From contig PFRL01000022.1 of assembly GCA_002788555.1 (NCBI GenBank), forward strand, positions 1 through 7,226: a stretch of DNA of 7,226 nt, given 5' to 3'. This stretch comes from Parcubacteria group bacterium CG_4_9_14_0_2_um_filter_35_11. Its GTDB lineage: Bacteria; Patescibacteriota; Minisyncoccia; Minisyncoccales; GCA-002788555. Both the position numbers and the translations under genes were made by a program. Numbering within the stretch: position 1 is the first letter of the stretch; every line of letters begins with the position of its first letter. Below are positions 1 through 6,170 of this stretch, piece after piece. The notes beneath the pieces are model-generated. The model searched no databases. It was given only the letters and a program-made list of their open reading frames with translations, and was not told where the DNA came from.

Positions 1-155
1 ATAGAAAAAAGATAATAAAGGACAATTCCCAAAATTAAAATTATCTTTCCGGCTCTTTTTTTCTTTATTAAGATTAAACCCACTCCCAAAAGCATCAAGA
101 TGAAGACAAAGACGCTAGGGAGTAAAAATGCCTGTAAAATTTTAAATAATATCAT
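1..155 (-). CDS. YdcF/DUF218 (SanA/ElyC-like) membrane protein, N-terminal part only
   Basis: The reading frame opens with ATG at 155 and runs off the left edge of the window, so only about 51 residues are seen. They form two hydrophobic helices: the first covers roughly residues 2-31 and contains FLLP, and a short basic turn (IKKKRAGK) separates it from a second helix ending in YYLFS. This pattern of amphipathic start, FLLP, helix, basic turn, helix and LxS is typical of the N-terminus of YdcF-type proteins. Those carry a DUF218 domain after two membrane helices and are linked to envelope or cell-wall functions. The catalytic-like domain lies outside the window, so the family call rests on the helical N-terminus alone. 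The ATG lies inside the end of the Nudix gene (14-base overlap). No other start is available upstream before an in-frame stop at 177-179. No clear Shine-Dalgarno is seen, which suggests translational coupling. Confidence 0.6.
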   Translation of the reverse strand, partial: MILFKILQAFLLPSVFVFILMLLGVGLILIKKKRAGKIILILGIVLYYLFS

Positions 156-660
156 TGAGGAATTGCTTGTAAACGATTAAAAACCAAGGAGTATATTCTC
201 TGGGATTATTTTCAATTTCCTTTTGAAGTTCTTTTAAATCTAACCACTTAAAATCTGCCACTTCTTTTTTGTTGGGAGAAATCTTGTTTTTAGTTTTTAA
301 TTTAAAGACGTGACAAATCTCTCTTTCGGAGCCCTTTTTCCTAAAGGAATTTTGATAATAGAACTTAAAAAGATTTTTTACCTTTGGCACTTTTATGCCT
401 ACTTCTTTTTTAAGTCTTCTTTTAACCGCCGTCTCTAAAGACTCGTTTTTCCTTTGATGAGAGGCAACAGAACCATCCCAAAAACCCGGCCATAATCTTT
501 TAAATCTGCTCCTCTTCGCCAAAAGGATTTTTCCTTTATCGTCAAAAACTATTACCAAAAATGCCCGATGCAAAATTCCTTTGTTGTTATGAGCAGTATC
601 TTTTGGAACTTCGCCAACGACATTATCATTTTTATCAACTTTTAGAATTATCTCTTTCAT
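142..660 (-). CDS. Nudix protein of the type I isopentenyl-diphosphate isomerase family, catalytic Cys replaced by Ala
   Basis: The 172-residue protein matches type I IPP isomerase from end to end. It has an N-terminal VDKNDNVVGE strand, THNNKG-like helix and HRAF (H24, H31), LWPGFWDGSVASH (57-68), a degenerate Nudix helix (E73, R81, R82, E86, G88), an ERE pair (E112, E114) and a C-terminal TPWF (W159). The family's metal ligands (three His, two Glu) and the Mg-binding Glu of the Nudix helix are therefore present. The residue aligned with catalytic Cys67 of the E. coli enzyme (NSVCGH) is Ala66 (GSVASH). Family knowledge says that Cys is needed for IPP/DMAPP interconversion, so this protein may be inactive as an isomerase or may act as a Nudix hydrolase on another diphosphate. 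The ATG overlaps the stop of the upstream MBL gene as ATGA, so it is probably coupled to it. The downstream YdcF gene overlaps its 3' end. Confidence 0.85.
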   Translation of the reverse strand: MKEIILKVDKNDNVVGEVPKDTAHNNKGILHRAFLVIVFDDKGKILLAKRSRFKRLWPGFWDGSVASHQRKNESLETAVKRRLKKEVGIKVPKVKNLFKFYYQNSFRKKGSEREICHVFKLKTKNKISPNKKEVADFKWLDLKELQKEIENNPREYTPWFLIVYKQFLNDII

Positions 661-1259
661 TTGATTTTAAAAATTTCTCCATGCCCTGGATAAATTATTA
701 TGCCTTTTTTGAAAAATTTCGACAACCTTTGGAGGGAGCTTTTGAGGTCTCCGGGAGAACCTCCGGGTAAATCAGTGCGACCATAACCATCTTTGAAAAT
801 TGTATCGCCAGTAAAGATGTATTTGTCCCCTAGGAGGCAAATACTACCCTTGCTGTGTCCGGGAGTATGAAGAACTTTTAGCAAGGTTTTACCTATTTTT
901 ATTCTATCCCCTTCTCTTAAAAACTTATCCACTTTGAATTTAATAAAATCTTTTTCAGCTTCGTGAATAAAAACTTGGGCTTTTGTCTTTTGTTTTATTT
1001 TAAAAGTTGAAAAAATATGATCAGGATGAGAATGGGTTAGAATGATATATTTAAGGTTGAGATTGTTATCTTGAACTTCTTTTAAAATTTCTTTACTTCC
1101 TCCTCCTGGGTCAATTATTGCCGCCTCGTCCCGTAGTGAGGTTTCTCTACCCCGTAGAGAGAGTACTCTTCTACGGGGTCTACTGCGGGGTTCTTTATCA
1201 GAAATTAACAAATAGCAATTAGTTAAAAACATTCCTACTATCATCCGTTTTATTTTCAT
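657..1259 (-). CDS. MBL-fold metallo-hydrolase, glyoxalase II/YcbL-like, with an in-frame palindromic insertion
   Basis: This 200-residue protein has the full metal-binding set of the metallo-beta-lactamase fold: THSHPDH (H76, H78, D80, H81), TPGHS (H135), TGDT (D152) and PGHG (H193). GRTDLPGG after the TGDT motif places it with the short glyoxalase-II-like YcbL group. These are cytoplasmic thioester or related hydrolases binding two metals; the substrate cannot be read here. The family normally reads NCYLL, a few residues, then a short turn into AAIIDPGG. Here the turn is enlarged by about 22 residues (23-44), eight of them Arg and none Lys, encoded by a GC-rich nested palindrome. The site is the hairpin between the first strands, away from the metal site, so activity may survive. 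It starts 3 bases after the ATP-cone gene ends; an AGGA sits 9 bases before the ATG. Its TGA overlaps the Nudix start. Confidence 0.9.
   Translation of the reverse strand: MKIKRMIVGMFLTNCYLLISDKEPRSRPRRRVLSLRGRETSLRDEAAIIDPGGGSKEILKEVQDNNLNLKYIILTHSHPDHIFSTFKIKQKTKAQVFIHEAEKDFIKFKVDKFLREGDRIKIGKTLLKVLHTPGHSKGSICLLGDKYIFTGDTIFKDGYGRTDLPGGSPGDLKSSLQRLSKFFKKGIIIYPGHGEIFKIK
1128..1193. repeat. Nested palindromic element inserted in frame in the MBL gene
   Basis: The core is a perfect 10-base inverted repeat, ACCCCGTAGA (1149-1158) and TCTACGGGGT (1170-1179). Between the arms lies the self-complementary AGAGTACTCT (1160-1169), so the whole core is nearly one continuous palindrome with a single unpaired G. 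An outer, imperfect pair surrounds it: CCCGTAGTGAG (1130-1140) and CTACTGCGGGG (1180-1190). In 1130-1190, 35 of 61 bases are G or C, in clear contrast with the AT-rich surroundings. The limits given are those that remove 22 codons and restore a family-like short turn in the MBL protein; the exact junctions and any target duplication cannot be fixed without an uninterrupted homologue. Confidence 0.8.
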
Positions 1260-1262
1260 AAA

Positions 1263-2108
1263 TTATAATCCTAATAATAACTTTGCTTCTTTAATTAAGG
1301 AGTCAAGATGAAAAACGGGAATTTTAGCTTCTTTTAAAAGATTTAATTTATCGATTTTTAAAATATCTTCGGCAAGCATCATCCCTTTGGAGACAAAAAT
1401 TTCAGCTAAATAGCCTTTTAAGGACGGTAGAATTGTAATTGGATAGAGTTTTTGAGTATCAATTAAATATTCAAGTCCTCTATTTTTGGGCCAGTCCCAT
1501 CCCAGAAGTTCAATCCCTACACACTGACTGTATTGAATGACTTGGCTAGTAAATTTTGTATTTGTAATAAGAAGGCTTTTCAATCGAATATTTTTCACTC
1601 TTTGACTTTTTAAAAAGGCGCTTTCTCTAAGATCTAAAAAACGGGCGTAATTTGCTAAAGCAATTTTTAAATCTACTCTTCCTCCGGCTAAATTATGATA
1701 TTTACATTCACCAATATAAAGAGTTCTTTCTCTTTTTGCTAAAAAATCTATTTCGTAATCTGCGCAGTTTCCGGAAATAGACTGGTTAAGATGAACTTTA
1801 AAATTATTCCTCGAGAGAATCTCGCCGATATACTTTTCGAAAGGAAAGCCAGTGGGACCTAATTTTCTCATTCCTCCTTTTAAATCAAAGCGTAAGGCAG
1901 CGCCAGGAACTTTTTTTGAGAGTAATTCCTTTACTCTTTTGAAAATATCTGAAGTCCTGATGCCGGGGAAAGCTTCTTTCTTAATAATTTTGGCGATTTC
2001 TTGAGCTAATGGCTCGGGGGCACCAACTTTTTTGGCACTTTTATATATCTTCCTAAAAGAAAGCGGTTCTTTTTCTCCTTTGGCATTAATTACATAGAGT
2101 TTTGGCAT
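1263..2108 (-). CDS. ATP-cone domain fused to a PD-(D/E)XK (Mrr-like) nuclease domain
   Basis: This 281-residue protein has an N-terminal ATP-cone (about 1-85: KLYVINAKGEKEPLSFRKI, then a helical run). Ribonucleotide reductases and NrdR use this domain to sense ATP/dATP. A restriction-endonuclease-like fold follows. It has a helix with FPFEKYIGEIL (E91, E96), then EIDFLAK (D121) and a strand with GECKYHN (E134, K136), giving the D...ExK catalytic set. TNTKFTSQVIQY and GWDWPK (about 190-220) also recur in this family as I recall it, mainly from Bacteroidetes proteins of the same size. The C-terminus (about 230-281) is helical and may be a weak helix-hairpin-helix-like DNA-binding unit. No methyltransferase or specificity gene is nearby, so it is not an obvious restriction system. 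A nuclease gated by nucleotide level is an inference. It begins just after a terminator and lies 3 bases before the MBL gene, so it is probably the first gene of the left operon. No Shine-Dalgarno is visible. Confidence 0.8.
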   Translation of the reverse strand: MPKLYVINAKGEKEPLSFRKIYKSAKKVGAPEPLAQEIAKIIKKEAFPGIRTSDIFKRVKELLSKKVPGAALRFDLKGGMRKLGPTGFPFEKYIGEILSRNNFKVHLNQSISGNCADYEIDFLAKRERTLYIGECKYHNLAGGRVDLKIALANYARFLDLRESAFLKSQRVKNIRLKSLLITNTKFTSQVIQYSQCVGIELLGWDWPKNRGLEYLIDTQKLYPITILPSLKGYLAEIFVSKGMMLAEDILKIDKLNLLKEAKIPVFHLDSLIKEAKLLLGL

Positions 2109-2125
2109 GAGAATAAGATATTTTT

Positions 2126-2160
2126 CGCAAAGAAAAACTTCTCTAATCTTAGAGAAGTTT
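2126..2160 (-). terminator. Intrinsic terminator at the end of the HD-domain gene
   Basis: AAACTTCTCTAA (2135-2146) and TTAGAGAAGTTT (2149-2160) are perfect 12-base complementary arms; allowing a four-base loop, the stem is 11 pairs. On the minus strand the stem runs into TTTTTCTTTG, a U-rich tail. The TAA stop of the HD gene (2149-2151) is inside the stem. It separates the PEBP/ATPase/HD block from the ATP-cone nuclease gene, whose ATG is only 26 bases beyond the stem. Confidence 0.75.
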
Positions 2161-2811
2161 GAAGTTGTTGATTACTAATCCAAAACTATAATTTAAATAT
2201 TCGGCTGCTTTTCGGCAATAAACCATTCTCCTGGTGAAAATTTCAAAATATTCCATTATCGGTACGAGGTTCGTATCAATTTTAAGGGTTAAAGTAATTC
2301 TTTTTTTAACTTTATCAATCTTTAATCGCGAGGACTTGGTAGCAAAATTCACTCTATCGTGGATATCTTTTTTGATTTTATTTAAATCTTTAACAATGAC
2401 CCTTGAATAATGAACATCGGATTTGTCAGCCAGAACGACAATAGCAGCAATAGGATGATAAAATTTTATCTCTTCTTTGTCATGGTTAGCAATGGCATGC
2501 ATAATCAAGGTAAGCTCTTTTGGACTAAAATCATTATGAAAAACTTGGTGAAAAAGTAAGGCGCCAAAATAATGATGATATTCACGAGTTATAAAATTTC
2601 CCATATCATGACAAAAAGCAGCAATAGCTGCCATCTCTTGCTCGTTCTTTTGGAGACCAATTTCTTTAGCCATCGTTCTTGCTCGGTCAGCAACAAGGGT
2701 AGCATGTTCCAAACCATGTTCGGTATAGGCTAAGGTAGCCAAAGCGACTTCTGTTTCCTTGATAAATTCTAAAATTTGGGGATTCTTTTTAACTTGAGAT
2801 AAAGTAAGCAT
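2149..2811 (-). CDS. HD-domain phosphohydrolase
   Basis: This 220-residue protein has an HD-superfamily metal site. H36 is in EHGLEH, H68-D69 in FCHDMGN, further His are at 105 and 110 in MHAIANHD, and D129 is in LADKSDVH. The core covers roughly residues 25-150. The C-terminal 70 residues (ITLTLKIDTNLVPIMEYFEIF then RKAAEYL) resemble the extra region of an HD family common in Clostridia and other bacteria, so this looks full length. HD proteins of this type hydrolyse phosphate esters, often nucleotides, but the substrate here is unknown. No synthetase, GGDEF or CRISPR partner is adjacent. The ATG is one base after the ATPase stop (TAATATG), pointing to co-transcription and coupled translation with the ATPase. 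Its stop codon lies in the stem of the terminator. Confidence 0.85.
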   Translation of the reverse strand: MLTLSQVKKNPQILEFIKETEVALATLAYTEHGLEHATLVADRARTMAKEIGLQKNEQEMAAIAAFCHDMGNFITREYHHYFGALLFHQVFHNDFSPKELTLIMHAIANHDKEEIKFYHPIAAIVVLADKSDVHYSRVIVKDLNKIKKDIHDRVNFATKSSRLKIDKVKKRITLTLKIDTNLVPIMEYFEIFTRRMVYCRKAAEYLNYSFGLVINNFKLL

Positions 2812-2812
2812 A

Positions 2813-5485
2813 TTAAGATTTTATCATACCTTCTTTATGCAATATATGGTAATAAATTAATTTTATAGATTCGGTGATTATAAAATAGGAAAGAACAACT
2901 CCAAAAATCCATAGTAAATGATTATTTTGGGGAGGGATAAATTTAAATACTTCTTGGCCAAATCGAGTAAATGGCAGAAAAATGGTAAAAAGAGCTGTTA
3001 ACCCAGAGAGAAATGTCAATATCTTTGAAGGTGCTTTGGTTTTGAAAAATAAAGATTTGCTGCGAATAGAAAATATTAATATTAACTCAGTTAAAATACT
3101 TCCTATAAACCAATTAGTCCGGAGAATATCAGGAGAAAAACGATAGAAAAGTCCGAAAAATATAAAATCAAAAACTGTACTAACAAAACCCAGAATGGTA
3201 GCTACCAAGACAATTTCTCTGAGGTTATAACTTTTGGGACTTTTTAATTCCTCTTTATCTACATTGTCAGTAGAAATCGCAATCATCGGAAAATCTGATA
3301 AAAAGTTAAGTAATAAAATTTGTAAAGGCAACATCGGAAGAAAATTAGTAATTAAGGAAGCGGAGGCAAGGGCAAAAAAATTGCCAAAATTAGAAATTAA
3401 GGTACTTTTAATGTATTTTGTGGTATTGGCAAAAATTTTCCTACCTTCTTGAATTCCATCAATTATGGTTTTCAAACTCCTATTTAATAAGATAATATCA
3501 GATGTTTCTCTGGCGATATCAGCCGCGTTATCCACCGCTAAAGCAACATTGGCAATTTTTAAAGCTGGCGCGTCATTAATGCCCTCTCCTAAAAATCCCA
3601 CTTCATTTTCCTCCTCTAAAATCTTAACAATTTTATATTTTTGCTGAGGAGAAACTCGAGAAAAGACAGCGTAATTCTCGACTGCTAAACGTTGTTGGTC
3701 AGGCGACATTTTTTCGAAAATATCTCCTGAGATAACTTTTTCCGGTGATGGTACTAAGCCAATTTGATAAGCTACCGCTCCGGCTACTTCTTTAGTATCT
3801 CCTGTTAATATTTTCACTTTAACTCCCAAACTTTTAGCATCGGCCATTGCTTCTTTGGTGGTTTTCTTAATAGAATCAAAAAAAGAAATAACCCCTAGAA
3901 AAGATAGGTTCTTCTCTTCTTTAGAACTATAATAAATTTCTTTAACAATTTCTTTTTTGGCAATCCCAATAACTCTTTTCCCTTCTCTTCCTGCTTTTGA
4001 AATCCAAGACTTTAAAGATTGCTTTTCTTCGTCGTCCAAGTTACTACAAAGACCAATTAATATTTCCGGTGCCCCTCTTACAACTAACTCGTAAATATTC
4101 CCCTTCTTTATTAAGATATTGGCGCGGCGCCGCTCAGGATCAAAAGGAGTTTCTGATATCTTTTCAATTCTTTTCATTTTTTCTTTTTGCTCAAGAGATA
4201 TTTTCCTCCATAAGGCTTTATCGAAAGCATCGTGGAATTGTCTTTTCTTCCCTCCCCCTAATGTCGGGGATAATAAAGCTCCGTAAAGGAGACACTCCTC
4301 TTTATTTAATGAGTAGATTTCATCTACCACAAGTTTATTTTCGGTCAATGTGCCCGTTTTATCAGAGCATAAAACCTCGATACTCCCCAGGTCTTCAATA
4401 GCCGACAGTCTTTTTACCACTACTTCCTTTTTTGCTAATTTAATTGCTCCTCTTGATAAAGAGATGGTAGTTACTACTGGTAATGGCTCGGGAATAATAC
4501 TGACTGTTAAGGCGATAGAGAAAGTCAAAAGCTCAACAATATTTACAATATTTGCCTCCTGGCCCTTGATAAAAATATTAGCGAAAAAAACAACAATAAG
4601 GATAATTAAAATTAGGCGGAGAATAAATTGGCTAAACTTAGTTATTTCTTTTGAAAAAATACTTTCTTTTATAGTTTCGACGGTCAGTTGAGATATCTTG
4701 CCAATTACACTATTAACTCCCGTACCAAAAATAATGCCTTCGCCATAGCCACTAGCTACAGTTGTCCCTGAAAAACCAATATTTTGAGATTGATAAATTT
4801 CTTTAGGTTCCGTTTTAAGATTTTTGGAAATCTTCTTAACCGGTACAGACTCTCCAGTTAAAATTCCCTCATCAACAATTAGATTATTCTCTTTAAAAAA
4901 TCTTATATCAGCAGGAATAATATCCCCCGCTTCCACAATTATAATATCTCCTGGTACTAAATTTTTACTGTGAATAATAATTTCTTTTCCCTCGCGCCGA
5001 ACTTGGGCATGAGAGACAATATATTTTTTGAGAAATTTTAATGCTTCTTCCGAACGATATTCTTGATAGAAGCCGAGGCCAGTAGAGAGTGTAATTATAA
5101 TAAAAACTGTCGCTGCTTCCATAATCTCCCCTAATAGAAAGAATAAAATTAAAACAATTAAAAGTAGGTAAACGAAAGAGGACTGGAACTGACGAAAAAA
5201 AATTGGGAGGGGGCTTACCTCTTTTGGTTTAATTTCGTTAAGGCCATACCTTTTTTGATGACTTTTAATCTCTTTTGTATTTAATCCTTTTGGCGAGCTT
5301 TTAAATTCTTCGAGAACTGCCCTAGCATCCTCTATTGCATATTTTGAGAATTCTTTTCCGATATGTATATCTTGAGGTTTCTTTTTTTGCTTTTTTGAAG
5401 CTATCCGATAGTCCATAAGTTTATATATTATATCTTTTTTTATTAAAACGATAAAATCCCCTAAAAGGGGATTTAAAAAATCCAT
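2813..5485 (-). CDS. MgtA-like P-type cation-transporting ATPase
   Basis: This 890-residue membrane pump uses ATP to move a cation, probably Mg2+. Landmarks, counted from the ATG at 5485: cytoplasmic N-terminus, helices M1-M2 (about 100-145), actuator TGES (210-213), M4 with PEPLP (332-336), phosphorylation site CSDKTGTLT (D375), FDPERRR in the nucleotide domain, LTGD (D563), hinge GEGIND (E634, D638), and six C-terminal helices with KYIKSTLISNFGN, FLPMLPL, LNFLSD and TDNVD. The last set is close to MgtA/MgtB (P3B), but MgtA has PEMLP in M4 and GDGIND in the hinge, so the ion is not certain. The start is doubtful. Residues 1-23 are hydrophobic, unlike a usual N-terminus, and lie over a hairpin; an ATG at 5416 (MDYRIASKK, 867 residues) directly follows a TATAAT box and may be the true start. 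The pump is followed at one base by the HD gene. Confidence 0.92.
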   Translation of the reverse strand: MDFLNPLLGDFIVLIKKDIIYKLMDYRIASKKQKKKPQDIHIGKEFSKYAIEDARAVLEEFKSSPKGLNTKEIKSHQKRYGLNEIKPKEVSPLPIFFRQFQSSFVYLLLIVLILFFLLGEIMEAATVFIIITLSTGLGFYQEYRSEEALKFLKKYIVSHAQVRREGKEIIIHSKNLVPGDIIIVEAGDIIPADIRFFKENNLIVDEGILTGESVPVKKISKNLKTEPKEIYQSQNIGFSGTTVASGYGEGIIFGTGVNSVIGKISQLTVETIKESIFSKEITKFSQFILRLILIILIVVFFANIFIKGQEANIVNIVELLTFSIALTVSIIPEPLPVVTTISLSRGAIKLAKKEVVVKRLSAIEDLGSIEVLCSDKTGTLTENKLVVDEIYSLNKEECLLYGALLSPTLGGGKKRQFHDAFDKALWRKISLEQKEKMKRIEKISETPFDPERRRANILIKKGNIYELVVRGAPEILIGLCSNLDDEEKQSLKSWISKAGREGKRVIGIAKKEIVKEIYYSSKEEKNLSFLGVISFFDSIKKTTKEAMADAKSLGVKVKILTGDTKEVAGAVAYQIGLVPSPEKVISGDIFEKMSPDQQRLAVENYAVFSRVSPQQKYKIVKILEEENEVGFLGEGINDAPALKIANVALAVDNAADIARETSDIILLNRSLKTIIDGIQEGRKIFANTTKYIKSTLISNFGNFFALASASLITNFLPMLPLQILLLNFLSDFPMIAISTDNVDKEELKSPKSYNLREIVLVATILGFVSTVFDFIFFGLFYRFSPDILRTNWFIGSILTELILIFSIRSKSLFFKTKAPSKILTFLSGLTALFTIFLPFTRFGQEVFKFIPPQNNHLLWIFGVVLSYFIITESIKLIYYHILHKEGMIKS
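5427..5432 (-). promoter_or_regulatory. Possible -10 box before the internal ATPase start
   Basis: The minus strand reads TATAAT here, a perfect match to the sigma-70 -10 box, eleven bases before the ATG at 5416. The hexamer 17 bases upstream (TTTATC) is a poor -35. If it is used, the transcript would start about four bases before that ATG, giving a nearly leaderless message for a 867-residue ATPase. In such AT-rich DNA a chance match is possible. Confidence 0.35.
5454..5474 (-). terminator. Hairpin with U-rich tail over the first codons of the ATPase frame
   Basis: AAATCCCC and GGGGATTT form an 8-pair stem with a five-base loop. On the minus strand it is followed by TATCGTTTTAAT. It may be the intrinsic terminator of the PEBP gene, whose stop is about 40 bases upstream, in which case the ATPase begins at 5416. 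If translation starts at 5485 instead, the hairpin encodes residues around NPLLGD. The tail is imperfect, so termination would be partial at best. Confidence 0.45.
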
Positions 5486-5512
5486 TAAAAAGAATTCTCT
5501 AGAATTTTATTG

Positions 5513-6073
5513 TTACGAGCGACTGTAAAGACCAATAAGCTCGGCTTTTCCTATAATATGACCTTCCATTGCTTTCTCGATATTAGCTCTGGAGGCTCCT
5601 GCAGAAAGGTCTAATTTTGCGTCTAAAGCAAAAACTTTAAAAAAGTAGCGATGGGTTCCAGAAGGTGGACAAGGACCACCCCAACCGGTCTTACCAAAAT
5701 CAGTTTTCCCTTCTACTGCGCTTTCGGGCACACTATTTTCAGAGATTTCACTAGTTTGGGGAGAAATATTCCAAATCGTCCAATGGCAAAAAGTCCCCAT
5801 TGGAGCGTCGGGGTCGTCAACAATTAAAACCAGACTCTGGGCGTCTTCTGGTATATCGGAAATCGAAAGGGGTGGATTAATATCCTCACCGTCGCAGGTA
5901 TATTTTGGAGGAATATTAGAACTATCTTCAAAAGCCGAACTCTTGAGAACAATTTTTTTCATAGGAATAGAAATCGCATCGGAGACAGTTACTACTCTTT
6001 TAGTTTGCCAAAACCAAAATCCTCCGATGGCAACTAGAATTAAGATGATAACAAGAATAAAAAACTTTTTCAT
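5513..6073 (-). CDS. PEBP (YbhB/YbcL, Raf kinase inhibitor-like) family protein, membrane-anchored or exported
   Basis: This 186-residue protein starts with MKKFF and a hydrophobic helix (about 4-22) with no Cys lipobox and no obvious cleavage site, so it is likely an N-terminally anchored, outward-facing protein. The rest is a complete phosphatidylethanolamine-binding-protein fold: YTCDGEDINPPL (58-69), IVDDPDAP (84-91), CHWTIWNI (96-103), GWGGPCPPSGTHRYFFKVFAL (about 130-149) and C-terminal GHIIGKAELIG. The anion-pocket residues of the family (D86, H97, H141) are present. Bacterial members of this family have no firmly known common role; ligand binding and inhibition of other enzymes have been proposed. 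It lies downstream of two hairpins and 27 bases before the longest ATPase start, with no Shine-Dalgarno before its ATG. Confidence 0.9.
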   Translation of the reverse strand: MKKFFILVIILILVAIGGFWFWQTKRVVTVSDAISIPMKKIVLKSSAFEDSSNIPPKYTCDGEDINPPLSISDIPEDAQSLVLIVDDPDAPMGTFCHWTIWNISPQTSEISENSVPESAVEGKTDFGKTGWGGPCPPSGTHRYFFKVFALDAKLDLSAGASRANIEKAMEGHIIGKAELIGLYSRS

Positions 6074-6099
6074 AAAAAGATTTAATGTTTTCGACCTTT

Positions 6100-6131
6100 C
6101 CCCGTTAGATAGAACTAGTCATCTAATGGGG
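6100..6131. repeat. Palindromic element, copy A (intergenic)
   Basis: CCCCGTTAGAT (6100-6110) pairs with ATCTAATGGGG (6121-6131) over 11 positions with one G-T wobble. The ten-base loop contains the self-complementary ACTAGT. It lies between the prmC-like and PEBP genes, three bases from copy B. The terminal CCCC/GGGG with a variable but complementary inner stem is shared with copy B and with the element in the MBL gene. Confidence 0.7.
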
Positions 6132-6134
6132 TTT

Positions 6135-6170
6135 CCCCTGTGAGATGGCGACTATACCTATCTCACGGGG
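6135..6170. repeat. Palindromic element, copy B, covering the end of the prmC-like gene
   Basis: CCCCTGTGAGAT (6135-6146) pairs with ATCTCACGGGG (6160-6170), all 11 pairs with one bulged T. GG (6147-6148) and CC (6157-6158) can extend the stem past one bulge. On the minus strand it encodes the final Thr-Pro and TGA stop of the prmC-like gene. On the plus strand it is followed by TTTTTATTAT and so looks like an intrinsic terminator in that direction; on the minus strand there is no T tract, so it is not an obvious terminator for the genes here. Confidence 0.7.

Noticed and set aside
657..659. TGA recoded as Gly (Gracilibacteria-type code)
   Set aside because: TGA ends both the MBL and prmC-like proteins at family-consistent lengths, and no internal TGA is needed in any gene.
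561..770. Plus-strand open frame across the Nudix/MBL junction
   Set aside because: It lies opposite two well-supported minus-strand genes and shows no recognisable domain.
2109..2134. Promoter for the nuclease operon just before 2108
   Set aside because: Only a weak TATCTT and no -35 match could be found; too poor to call.
3997..4691. Plus-strand open frames opposite the ATPase (also 3234-3647)
   Set aside because: They are antisense to conserved ATPase motifs and their translations have no family features.
5943..6143. Plus-strand 66-residue open frame opposite the PEBP start
   Set aside because: It is antisense to the signal/anchor region and runs into palindrome copy A, with no domain.
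6100..6170. Two-unit CRISPR array or spacer-like arrangement
   Set aside because: Only two unequal hairpins, adjacent without spacers, and no cas genes; they fit dispersed palindromes.
6135..6170. Terminator for the prmC-like gene on the minus strand
   Set aside because: No T tract follows the hairpin on the minus strand; the T tract lies on the plus-strand side.
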